From Thermococcus zilligii AN1 (GTDB lineage Archaea; Methanobacteriota_B; Thermococci; Thermococcales; Thermococcaceae): DNA of 44,537 nucleotides. The stretch covers positions 1 through 44,537 of the forward strand of contig NZ_AJLF01000004.1 in NCBI RefSeq assembly GCF_000258515.1. Direction: 5' to 3'. The notes under the pieces are model-generated. The model ran no database searches and was not told the DNA's origin. It was given only the letters and a program-made list of their open reading frames with translations. Positions 1 through 8,153 of this stretch are shown here, piece by piece. The position numbers and the translations under genes are program-made. How positions within the stretch are numbered: position 1 is the stretch's first letter; every line of letters starts with the position of its first letter.

Positions 1-13
1 TCACCTCTGCCAT
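1..13 (-). CDS. malK: MalK-like ABC transporter ATPase, first codons only
   Basis: Only the start codon and about three further codons (Met-Ala-Glu-Val) lie inside the window; the gene continues past base 1. A strong ribosome binding site, GGAGGTGAT on the minus strand at about 17-25, stands just before the ATG, and apu ends 38 bp upstream. In other Thermococcales the maltodextrin operon ends with the transporter ATPase MalK after amylopullulanase, and MalK proteins start similarly. The identity therefore rests on gene order and four residues. Confidence 0.6.
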
Positions 14-50
14 TCTATCACCTCCAAAAATTTATTAAAGAGAGAGGAAG

Positions 51-3000
51 TCAACGCTTCTTTCTTAGTAGTAGTGGGATGGCTGTTAGGCCGATTATGG
101 CCGCTGGGCCGCAGATTCCGCCACCGCCGGTGGTTTCCGTCTTGGTTTCAGTCTTGGTCGTAGTCTCAGTCTTGGTCACGGTTTCAGTCTTAGTCTCAGT
201 CCTGGTTGCAGTGTGAGTAACAGTCTCAGTGACTGTATCAGTCACAGTCCTGGTCATAGTCTCAGTCTTAGTCACCGTCTCAGTCCTGGTCACCGTCTTA
301 GTAACAGTAACCGGCGTGCTCGTAGGCACAGTAGTCGTAACCGGTGACGTCGTAGTCGTGGTGGTCGTTTCACCGCCACCCTGGGCAGTGCCCTCCACAA
401 GCGTCAGCATAACCACGGTTGCTCTTGTTTCTGCTTCTGCATTGTAGCTCTGGAGCTGTTCTTCCTGCGTTGGCTTAAATCCAGGTGGAGCGAGGAGATC
501 CATGACCCTGGGAGCAACTCCAGCTATGATAGCGTCAGCATCTCCCCCACCAATAGCCCACTCCTCCGCCGCAACACGCACAGGCCTCCACTTGTCCGGC
601 CCATAACCATCCTGACTACCGACGAGCACTGCCGCATAGAGACCGTAGTCTTCGCTGATCTGCATGTACTTCTTGGGCAGGTCGACGATTATCGCGTTGG
701 TGGTGGGGTCGGCCGATATCTTCATCTCACCCTGTATAGCAGTCCCGTCCGGGAGGACAACCAGGTTTCCGTAGTCCCATCCTGCAATTCTAAGGGCGAG
801 ATCCCACGGATGCTCCGGGTCGAGGTCAACGTTGCTTCCCGGCCCGTCCGGGAACATCTTTATGGCGCTGGTGTTTCCGCCTTTCTTGAAGTCAAAGTAC
901 GCCTCAATAATCTGCAGGCTGAAACCGTTCGGGCCATTCCACGGGTTGCCACCGAGGTCCTTGAAGTAGAACTCCATGTGCCAGTAGTCGTCTTTCTCGA
1001 CCATCTTGAACTTGAGTAGATCAAAGACTCCTGGCTGGAACACCGGGTTGGTCGGGTAAGTATAGGTTCCCGGACCGTGGTCATCACCCTCGGGATCCTC
1101 TACTACTATTGCGGGCTTTACCAGCTGGAGGGCTTTCACAGTTGCTCTTGTTTCTGCTTCTGCATTGTAGCTCTGGAGCTGTTCTTCCTGCGTTGGCTTA
1201 AATCCAGGTGGAGCGAGGAGATCCATGACCCTGGGAGCAACTCCAGCTATGATAGCGTCAGCATCTCCCCCACCAATAGCCCACTCCTCCGCCGCAACAC
1301 GCACAGGCCTCCACTTGTCAGGACCATAACCATCCTGCGAACCACTGATCACCGCACCCCAGAGGCCATAGCCCTCGTTGAGCTGGATGTACTTCTTGGG
1401 AACCTTTACGATGATTGCGTTCTTTGTTGGATCAGCCGAAATCGTCATCTCACCCTGTATAGCAGTCCCGTCCGGGAGGACAACCAGGTTTCCGTAGTCC
1501 CAGCCGGCTATCCTGAACGCAACGTCCCACGGATGCTCCGGGTCGAGGTCAACGTTGCTTCCCGGCCCGTCCGGGAACATCTTTATGGCGCTGGTACTCC
1601 CACCCTCCTTGAAGTCCAGGTAAACCTCAATAATCTGCAGGCTGAAACCGTTCGGGCCATTCCACGGGTTACCGCCGAGGTCCTTGAAGTAGAACTCCAT
1701 CACGTAGCTGTCCGCCTGCTCGAGGAGCCTGAAGCGGAGCAAGTCAAAGACCCCTGGCTGGAACACCGGGTTGGTCGGGTAAGTATAGGTTCCCGGACCG
1801 TGGTCATCACCCTCGGGGTCAACCATGTCCACAAGGACTTTTCCTGTAACCTGGGTTGGGAGCTTCAGCTCAACCGGGGTGCTTATTATCTCAAGGTTTC
1901 CGTCCTTTACCGTTGAGACCGCGAAGTAGAAGTGGCTCGGGCTCTCGAGGTAGTCAAAGGGAAGCGTGACCACCGCTTTTCCGTTCTCCACTGAGACGGC
2001 AAGGTTGGCGAGTGGTTCGTAGCTGTCATAGTCGGTGGCGTTGTAGATTTCCGCCTTCCCGTCCCTGAAGACAATGTGCTTGGTTATCATAAGTCCGACG
2101 CTGTCAGCTGAGAACGGGAATATTGTGTACTTCAGCTCGGTTGGTCTGTTCTGAAGGACCGTGAAGGTGTTTCCAACGCGTCTGTTGGGTTCCCATATGC
2201 TTATCTCGAACTCGCTGAGGCTTCCGGTAACCTCGAAGTGCAGGCCGTCCCCGTCAAAGTAAACGCTTACATTATCAGCAAGTGGGGAAAGGCTTGAGTA
2301 AGTCTTTATCTCACCCTCGGTTAGCCCGGTGAGGGCCCTTGTTGTGTAGGGAGCTCCGTCGGGGAAGTAGTTGCCGTAGAGGTAGCTCGGCGGCTTGAGG
2401 CCAGCTAACCTGTACATCTCGTAGAGGTAGGCCTTGAAGTAGCGGTCGAAGCTGTAGTCCTGACCGCTGTCCTGGTCGCTTCCGTACCACCAGAACCAGT
2501 CGCTGGCCTCCGCACGGAGCAGGTACTCGTAAGCCGTCTCCCAGTCAGCCTGGCTCATCTCGGCCTTGTTCTCCATGAGGGCTTTTCTGGCAAGGTAGAG
2601 CCAGTACCAGCCGTAGTTCTCCTGGGGTTCGCCTATCCAGGTGGAGAGCGTTCCGTCTATCCAGCTGCTCTCAGGCCACTGGTAGGTTCCCTCAACGCCG
2701 GCCATGTCGTAGAGCTCGCTGAGGCTCTGCGCTTTAAGGAGGGCGTTAGCATTATTCTCGAGGTCGAGGTACTTCATGGCCTTGGGTGTGAGTACCTTGG
2801 CCTTGTCCCCGTAGAGCTTTATGTACTCGCTCGGCGTAACGGTCCTTATGAGACCCTGCTTCTGGAGCTCGGTAAGCTTCTTGTAGAGCTCGGTAAGGAA
2901 GAGCTTTCCATCGTAGGGATAGTGCTCCCACGGGTTCTCACCGTCGAGGGTAACGACGTAAACGAGCGAACCATCGTAGTTCTGCCGCTGGATTCTGAGG

Positions 3001-4220
3001 AGCTCGTTCACGAAGTCGTTGACGGCATCGTACTGGTTCATTCCTGAGTAGCGGAAGCCGACGCGGTCGCTTAGATCATGGTTCCTCGGGAAGAGGTAGA
3101 TCTTCTTGTCGCCGAACTGGGCCACCCACGGGTGGTAGTAGTTGTCAACGGTGTTCTCTATTCCCATATTCTGGAGAACCATCTGGTCGGTCATGACCCA
3201 TGTCCAGTTGTTCTCGGCGAGAACTTTGAGAGCGCAGTCGTTGAGCGCCGATTCAGCCGCCCAGCCCCCAACGGGGGTAACGGTTCCGTTGCCGAGGTAC
3301 TCCCTGTAAAGCTCGTGGGAGACCTTCACGTGCTCATCGAAGTCGCTCTCCCAGCCGAAGTCACAGAGGAGCGGCCCAATCGGGTGGGCGTAGGGAACGA
3401 CGGTGACCTCAACGTTGCCGTTGCCGAGGAGGTAGTTTATCTTCTCGTGCTCAGCGAAGGTGTTGTTGAGGAGCCACTCCTGGTGGTAGAGAACCGTCTG
3501 GAGATCCTCCCTCGTATATTTGCCGACGTCAACCTTGTCGTAGATGGCCTTCAGATCGGGGTGATCCATTATGTAGCCGTAGTCAATCCAGGCGAGGTTG
3601 AAGTAGACGGCCAGGTCAATGTAGTCCTGCTCGGTGAACTCGCCGGTTATGGCCACCTTCTGCTCCTCGAGGGTAAGCCGTGAGTACTTCTCCTTTGCGT
3701 TCATTAATTTGTCCTTGAGCTCTGTATAGTGGTCCCAGAAGTCCCTCGTTGGGTTTCCGTTGGAGTCGGTGACGGGTTCCCCGTTCCAGGGGATGGTGTG
3801 GTCGAAGAAGCCCCCGGGAACCTGGAGCATCTGCCACTTCTCGTCAAGGGTCAGAGGAGTACCGCTGGCGAGCTTCTCACTTATGACCTGGAGCACGTCC
3901 TTCTTTCCGTTCATGTAGTCTACCAGCTGGGCTATGAGGGAACCGGAGAGGTCTATGGTCGCATGGACATCCGGATAGAGGCTCAGGTAGTAGGCCATCT
4001 TCCAGTAGTTGTTTGCCGCGTGGAGCCTGACCCAGGGTCTCGTGTAGATGCCCTGTACCGGGTCGTAGTAGTAGGGCTGGTGCTGGTGCCACACTATTAT
4101 GACGTTGAGGGGCTTCGGCTCTTGCCCGGAGGCCCTGCCAACGCCTATGCTGAAACCGCTTAGGAGTATAAAGCCCACCAACAGCAGGGAAATTCCTACT
4201 TTCTTCTTCCTCCCTAACAT
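51..4220 (-). CDS. apu: Amylopullulanase, GH57, secreted and surface-anchored
   Basis: This is an extracellular type II pullulanase that hydrolyses alpha-1,6 and alpha-1,4 bonds of starch and pullulan, supplying maltodextrins to the neighbouring ABC transporter. The 1389 residues comprise a signal peptide (1-32) and a GH57 catalytic region from about 37 with the family HQHQP motif. A GGWAAES segment holds the expected nucleophile Glu, and TLDGENPWE holds the likely acid/base Asp. Two tandem copies of a 225-residue glucodextranase-C/DOMON-like module follow at about 802-1027 and 1043-1268, each starting with DPEGDDHGPGTYTYPTNP. A Thr-rich TxTxT stalk runs from 1281 to 1360, and the C-terminus ends in CGP plus a hydrophobic stretch and RKKR, a CGP-CTERM sorting signal. 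The ATG is preceded by GGAGGTG. It is fourth in the malE-malF-malG-apu-malK operon, 38 bp after malG. Confidence 0.95.
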   Translation of the reverse strand: MLGRKKKVGISLLLVGFILLSGFSIGVGRASGQEPKPLNVIIVWHQHQPYYYDPVQGIYTRPWVRLHAANNYWKMAYYLSLYPDVHATIDLSGSLIAQLVDYMNGKKDVLQVISEKLASGTPLTLDEKWQMLQVPGGFFDHTIPWNGEPVTDSNGNPTRDFWDHYTELKDKLMNAKEKYSRLTLEEQKVAITGEFTEQDYIDLAVYFNLAWIDYGYIMDHPDLKAIYDKVDVGKYTREDLQTVLYHQEWLLNNTFAEHEKINYLLGNGNVEVTVVPYAHPIGPLLCDFGWESDFDEHVKVSHELYREYLGNGTVTPVGGWAAESALNDCALKVLAENNWTWVMTDQMVLQNMGIENTVDNYYHPWVAQFGDKKIYLFPRNHDLSDRVGFRYSGMNQYDAVNDFVNELLRIQRQNYDGSLVYVVTLDGENPWEHYPYDGKLFLTELYKKLTELQKQGLIRTVTPSEYIKLYGDKAKVLTPKAMKYLDLENNANALLKAQSLSELYDMAGVEGTYQWPESSWIDGTLSTWIGEPQENYGWYWLYLARKALMENKAEMSQADWETAYEYLLRAEASDWFWWYGSDQDSGQDYSFDRYFKAYLYEMYRLAGLKPPSYLYGNYFPDGAPYTTRALTGLTEGEIKTYSSLSPLADNVSVYFDGDGLHFEVTGSLSEFEISIWEPNRRVGNTFTVLQNRPTELKYTIFPFSADSVGLMITKHIVFRDGKAEIYNATDYDSYEPLANLAVSVENGKAVVTLPFDYLESPSHFYFAVSTVKDGNLEIISTPVELKLPTQVTGKVLVDMVDPEGDDHGPGTYTYPTNPVFQPGVFDLLRFRLLEQADSYVMEFYFKDLGGNPWNGPNGFSLQIIEVYLDFKEGGSTSAIKMFPDGPGSNVDLDPEHPWDVAFRIAGWDYGNLVVLPDGTAIQGEMTISADPTKNAIIVKVPKKYIQLNEGYGLWGAVISGSQDGYGPDKWRPVRVAAEEWAIGGGDADAIIAGVAPRVMDLLAPPGFKPTQEEQLQSYNAEAETRATVKALQLVKPAIVVEDPEGDDHGPGTYTYPTNPVFQPGVFDLLKFKMVEKDDYWHMEFYFKDLGGNPWNGPNGFSLQIIEAYFDFKKGGNTSAIKMFPDGPGSNVDLDPEHPWDLALRIAGWDYGNLVVLPDGTAIQGEMKISADPTTNAIIVDLPKKYMQISEDYGLYAAVLVGSQDGYGPDKWRPVRVAAEEWAIGGGDADAIIAGVAPRVMDLLAPPGFKPTQEEQLQSYNAEAETRATVVMLTLVEGTAQGGGETTTTTTTSPVTTTVPTSTPVTVTKTVTRTETVTKTETMTRTVTDTVTETVTHTATRTETKTETVTKTETTTKTETKTETTGGGGICGPAAIIGLTAIPLLLRKKR
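418..1319. repeat. Perfect 179-bp direct repeats inside apu (418-596 and 1141-1319)
   Basis: The two tandem accessory modules of apu lie 723 bp (241 codons) apart. Bases 418-596 and 1141-1319 are identical throughout, including synonymous positions. Shorter identical blocks recur in the rest of each module, for example around 722-779 and 1445-1502. Flanking bases at each end differ. This indicates recent duplication or gene conversion between the modules. Confidence 0.95.
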
Positions 4221-4258
4221 ACCACCACACCTCCGTTAAATATGAGACAACAACGAAA

Positions 4259-5608
4259 TCATTCCTTCAGACCTCCGATTGTCAGACCGCTCTTTATGTA
4301 CTTCTGTGCCAGGAAGAACATTATGAACACCGGCAGTGCGAAGAGCAGGGCAGCGGCAGAGAACTGGTTCCAGGAGACGTTTCTGAGGTCGTTGAGCATG
4401 CTGTAGAGCCATACCGTGAGCGGATAAAGATTTTCTTTGCTGAGGAGCAGGTTTGCAAGGATAAGCTCCGTCCATCCACCAATAAAAGCGAACACTGCAA
4501 CCGTCGCTATCCCGGGCAGTGCCATTGGTACTAAAACGTGCCTGATAATCTGGAGGTAGCTGGCCCCGTCAACCAGAGCCGCCTCGTCGAAGTCCGGACT
4601 GATTGAATCGATGTAGCTCTTGAGCAGCCAGGTGTTGAACGGCACGCTTCCGGCGGCGTAAATGAACGGAAGCACGTATATGTTATCTGTTAAGCCCAGC
4701 TTAACAAGCATTCCGTAGAGCGCAACAAGGCCAGCTATTCCGAGACCTCCGGAAACCTGGGTGAACATCAGGTAGAAGTATAGTACATGCTCCCTGCCGA
4801 AGAACTTGAGCCTTGAGAAGGCATAGGAAGCGGGGATCACGAAGAGCAGGGTGAGAACTACCGTCAGCGTGGCTATAATGAGGCTCCTCTTGAGGTGGCT
4901 GAAGAACTGGCCGCCGACCTTGTTCACGATGACGTAGTAAAAGTTTTTAACCTCCAGCCTTCCGGACTCCGAGTTTATCCTGACTCTACCCGGGAGCTTG
5001 AGGGTAACATCGTTGCCCACGTAGGTGTTGTTTCCCGCGCTGGTGAGGCCGTCAAGGGACAGCCTGGTATTTTCAGGGTTTTCGACCTTTATTCTGACCT
5101 CCTTCGCCTTGAGATATATCTCGCCCATGACGCCAACGCCGGAATCTATCCCCTTTGCATTCAAAGAGGCCAGCTGGCCATTAACGTACCTCTCCTGGTT
5201 GTCCTTGGTCGTTTTGTTGGCACCATCCACCTTCAGGTCGTCGACGTACTTAAGGTTGAACTGGGAGTCAATGGAAGACCTACCCCAGAGGGAGCCGTCC
5301 CTGTACTCAATCTCGTAGTCTGTCCCGATGATTTTTCCACTTTTGCTCGTCAGGTTGAACTCCTTGGACTTGACGGTGGCCTCTTTGTACCCGAATATTA
5401 TCTCCCTGTAGTTATCAAGGGTCACACTGCTGGGGATTAGCTCTATTGACGTTGAGGCTATCGTCCCCTTTGGTTTCAGGGAGACCAGGAACATATAGTA
5501 GACCGGGAAAAGGATTAGCGCCATGATCAGGATGGCCAGCAGGGTGAAACCTGCCACCTTCAATAACTCGCGCCTGTTTCTGAACTGGAAATCCACACCG
5601 ATCCTCAT
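4259..5608 (-). CDS. malG: Maltodextrin ABC transporter permease, MalG-like, with large external loop
   Basis: One of two membrane subunits of the maltodextrin importer. The 449 residues are much longer than a typical MalG (about 280). The first membrane segment is at about 15-40. A hydrophilic insertion of roughly 190 residues follows (about 45-235), rich in Asn, Lys, Thr and Asp. The normal permease core resumes near 238 and contains the EAA loop EAALVDGASYLQIIRHVLVP, which docks on MalK. In enterobacteria the large periplasmic loop belongs to MalF, whereas here it belongs to MalG. The start overlaps the malF stop by one base (TGATG), indicating translational coupling. Confidence 0.92.
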   Translation of the reverse strand: MRIGVDFQFRNRRELLKVAGFTLLAILIMALILFPVYYMFLVSLKPKGTIASTSIELIPSSVTLDNYREIIFGYKEATVKSKEFNLTSKSGKIIGTDYEIEYRDGSLWGRSSIDSQFNLKYVDDLKVDGANKTTKDNQERYVNGQLASLNAKGIDSGVGVMGEIYLKAKEVRIKVENPENTRLSLDGLTSAGNNTYVGNDVTLKLPGRVRINSESGRLEVKNFYYVIVNKVGGQFFSHLKRSLIIATLTVVLTLLFVIPASYAFSRLKFFGREHVLYFYLMFTQVSGGLGIAGLVALYGMLVKLGLTDNIYVLPFIYAAGSVPFNTWLLKSYIDSISPDFDEAALVDGASYLQIIRHVLVPMALPGIATVAVFAFIGGWTELILANLLLSKENLYPLTVWLYSMLNDLRNVSWNQFSAAALLFALPVFIMFFLAQKYIKSGLTIGGLKE

Positions 5609-6507
5609 CAGCTCGCCCCCTCCTGGATCTTTGTCAGTTTCATGCTAACCAGCATGTAAATGGCAAGCACTATAGTGGCGATGAACAGAACTGCAGCGGC
5701 CCTTCCATAGTGAGGTATGGAAGAACCAAATGCCCTCTTGTAACCGTAGAGGAGTAAAAACTTCTCTTCAAACAATGCCCCGTTGTAGAGGAAAGGCACG
5801 AGGAAGTACTGGAAGCTGGCGGCACTCGTGAGGATCGTGGAGAAGGCTATGGGCTTGCTGACGATTGGAATGACAACCCTGGTAAGCCTCTGCCAGTAGT
5901 TGGCCCCGTCTATAACGGCAGCCTCGACGAGTATATCAGGGACAGCCTGAAGTGCTGACGTTATTACTGTCATCATGAAGGGGTAGGCGAGCCAGACCTC
6001 AATGATATTTAACGCTATGAAGCCATAGAAGGCGTCGTTCATCCAGTCAGGTGGGTTTGAAACGCCCAAATCTCTGAGGACAATATTGACCGGCCCAAAC
6101 ACGGGATCAAACATAAAGCGCCAGACGGTTATGGAGAAAAGCAATGGGAGCGCCCAGGGGATTATGAGAAGGGCCCTGTATATTGACTTCCCAATTACGT
6201 ACCTGCTGTTGTAGAGCACGGAAAGGAGTATGCCAGCCAGAACCTTAAGTGTTACGCTGGTGGCAACGAATATCCAGGTCCAGAGGAAAGCGGATCTGAA
6301 TCCAGGGTCACTGATAGCCCACCGGAAGTTCTCCAGACCAACGAACTTCAACGGAGGAGCGTTGGGCGTCTGTATTGGAAAGTTGCCGAGCTGGGCGTTA
6401 GTAAAGGCTATGTAAATGGAGTAGACTATCGGGTATATGTTGAAGAAGAGGAAGGCAGCTAACCCCGGAGTGATGAGCGCAAGGGCCGCAATGGTTCTTT
6501 TTTTCAT
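5608..6507 (-). CDS. malF: Maltodextrin ABC transporter permease, MalF-like
   Basis: Partner permease of MalG. About 299 residues with six predicted membrane segments, no large external loop, and an EAA loop EAAVIDGANYWQRLTRVVIP for contact with the ATPase. I chose the ATG at 6507 because a GGTGG sits about five bases upstream; a GTG three codons earlier (6516) is possible but would be too close to the GGAGG. It lies 51 bp after malE and overlaps malG by one base, so malE-malF-malG are one transcription unit. Confidence 0.93.
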   Translation of the reverse strand: MKKRTIAALALITPGLAAFLFFNIYPIVYSIYIAFTNAQLGNFPIQTPNAPPLKFVGLENFRWAISDPGFRSAFLWTWIFVATSVTLKVLAGILLSVLYNSRYVIGKSIYRALLIIPWALPLLFSITVWRFMFDPVFGPVNIVLRDLGVSNPPDWMNDAFYGFIALNIIEVWLAYPFMMTVITSALQAVPDILVEAAVIDGANYWQRLTRVVIPIVSKPIAFSTILTSAASFQYFLVPFLYNGALFEEKFLLLYGYKRAFGSSIPHYGRAAAVLFIATIVLAIYMLVSMKLTKIQEGAS

Positions 6508-6558
6508 TTTATCCACCCGCCTCCGATCATGAAATTTGAAAAACAGGGAAAAGAGACA

Positions 6559-8064
6559 TCACCCTCCACTTATCGCCTGGAGTATCTGCTGCTGTGCATC
6601 CTGGAGGGCCTGCTCGATGGTCTTCTCACCGCTGATTATGGCCTGGATAGCCTTGTTGACTGGATCCCAGACTGCGGCCATCTTGGTGCTCTTCGGCATG
6701 AGGTAGGCGTTTTCAAGAGCCTTCATAAAGCCGCTTATAGCCGGGTCGCTCTGGACGTCCGGATCGCTGGCAACACTCTGAAGAACCGGAACGTAGCCGT
6801 TCTTGAAGGCGAGAGTGAGGGCAACTCCCTCGTTCGTCGAGAACCAGTTGAGGAACTCCCATATGGCCTGCATCTTCTCGTCATTGGCGTTGGCGGTAAC
6901 GTAGATCAGCTTGACTCCACCGTAAGGCCTCGGGTAGTATGTGGTCCCGTTGACCACTATCGGCGGGAGCGGGACGACTCCGAAGTTTATCCCGGCATTT
7001 TTAACAACCGAAATGCTCCACGGACCGTTGACCATGAACGGGGCTTTTCCGTCCGTAAAGAGACCGACCTGGGAGTTATAGTCAGTTGAGCTGGCCATGT
7101 AAGGCCAGATCTCATCAAAGAACAGGTGGAACCCCTGTATCGCCCTGGCATCGCCGAGGCCCGGCATTTCTGTCTTATCGTCAAAGTAATAGCCGCCGAA
7201 GGCCTGGGCCCAGCCAGAGATGAAGTACGGGTCGACCGGGGTAGCTATGCCGTACTTGCCATTGTTCGGGTCGTAGTACTGTTGCATTATCTGCTTCAGC
7301 TCATCGAAGTTCTTCGGCGGATTTGGCACGAGGTTCTTGTTGTAGATCAGGGCAACGGTCTCGGCCGCGAATGGGACACCGTAGTAGCGGCCCTTGTACT
7401 CAAAAGCCTCCTTGGCAAGCGGGACGAAGTTGTCCTTAAAGTTGGTCGGAACGTAATTATCTATCGGCTTTAGAAGTCCTGCTTCGGCGAACTTTCCAAT
7501 CCAGTCGTGGGCCCAGATGAAGAGATCGGGACCTTTGCCAGCGGGAATAGCAACCTTGAGTGCCCCCTCAAGATCGGCCTTGTAAACCATCTCGACGTGT
7601 ATGTTGGGGTGCTCGATTTCAAACTCCGCTATGAGATCCTTGAAGGTTTGGGCCTCATCTTGACCCATTGCGTGCCAGAGGACTATAGTAACCTTCTGGC
7701 CCGGGGTACTGGTGGTAGTGGTCGTCGTAGTTGTTGTGGTTGTTGTGGTAGTAGTTGTCGTGGTTGTCGTAGTAGTCGTTGGCTGGGTCGTAGTTGTGGT
7801 GGGCTTGGTGGTAGTAGTGGTTGTAGTGGTGGTCGGCTTGGTGGTAGTTGTAGTGATCGTTGAGGTTGTCTCAGGATAGGTGGTAGTGGTAGTCGTAGTA
7901 GTCGTGGGCTGACTGGTCGTGGTGGTAGTTGTGGTTGTAGTCACCGTGGGGGTAGTCGTCGTAGTTGTTGTGGTTCCGCCCCCACCGCCTCCGATACAGC
8001 CACTGGCCGCTACACCAAGAACAAGAATTCCCACCAGGACAAGGCTTAACAGGCTCTTTCTCAT
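6559..8064 (-). CDS. malE: Maltodextrin-binding lipoprotein on a poly-Thr stalk
   Basis: Extracellular solute-binding component of the importer (family 1 binding-protein fold). With ATG at 8064 the protein has 501 residues. A hydrophobic signal ends in a lipobox ASGC with Cys23 as the probable lipidated residue. A Gly run and about 90 residues that are nearly all Thr with a few Pro, Ser and Lys form a stalk (about 31-120). The ligand-binding domain starts at KVTIVLWHAMGQ. Start choice: GGTGAT lies four bases before this ATG, although in-frame GTG 8073 and ATG 8070 exist. First gene of the operon; its promoter carries a TGM-like operator. The stalk is likely O-glycosylated, by analogy with other archaeal surface proteins. 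Confidence 0.94.
   Translation of the reverse strand: MRKSLLSLVLVGILVLGVAASGCIGGGGGGTTTTTTTTPTVTTTTTTTTTSQPTTTTTTTTTYPETTSTITTTTTKPTTTTTTTTTKPTTTTTQPTTTTTTTTTTTTTTTTTTTTTTTSTPGQKVTIVLWHAMGQDEAQTFKDLIAEFEIEHPNIHVEMVYKADLEGALKVAIPAGKGPDLFIWAHDWIGKFAEAGLLKPIDNYVPTNFKDNFVPLAKEAFEYKGRYYGVPFAAETVALIYNKNLVPNPPKNFDELKQIMQQYYDPNNGKYGIATPVDPYFISGWAQAFGGYYFDDKTEMPGLGDARAIQGFHLFFDEIWPYMASSTDYNSQVGLFTDGKAPFMVNGPWSISVVKNAGINFGVVPLPPIVVNGTTYYPRPYGGVKLIYVTANANDEKMQAIWEFLNWFSTNEGVALTLAFKNGYVPVLQSVASDPDVQSDPAISGFMKALENAYLMPKSTKMAAVWDPVNKAIQAIISGEKTIEQALQDAQQQILQAISGG
7711..7976. repeat. Low-complexity (GTN)n tract encoding the MalE poly-Thr stalk
   Basis: About 265 bp of near-pure GTN triplets on the plus strand (ACN Thr codons on the coding strand), interrupted by a few Pro, Lys, Ser, Tyr and Glu codons. 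The third base varies, so it is not a simple microsatellite, but the tract should be prone to length change and to assembly error. Confidence 0.85.
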
Positions 8065-8095
8065 GGCCATCACCCTTTAGACTTCTGCACTTTAG

Positions 8096-8117
8096 TATCA
8101 TCACGGGTGATATATAT
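8096..8117 (-). promoter_or_regulatory. malE operon promoter with TGM-type Tgr operator
   Basis: On the minus strand a TATA element (ATATATAT, 8110-8117) lies about 26 bp before a predicted transcription start near 8087. The 17-mer TATCATCACGGGTGATA on the plus strand at 8096-8112 matches the Thermococcales glycolytic motif TATCAC-N5-GTGATA at 11 of 12 fixed bases and overlaps the downstream edge of TATA. Sites placed this way are reported to be repressed by Tgr/TrmBL1 and relieved by maltooligosaccharides. The regulator gene lies 2 kb away. Confidence 0.8.
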
Positions 8118-8153
8118 CTTGCGCTTCCGGGCTCAAGTTTAGCCCAGTGCCCT

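Noticed and set aside
1077-1916. 279-residue plus-strand ORF opposite apu
   Set aside because: It mirrors the antisense of the amylopullulanase modules, has no ribosome binding site or promoter, and duplicates because apu itself does. The same applies to other long antisense ORFs over apu, ileS, lhr and malE.
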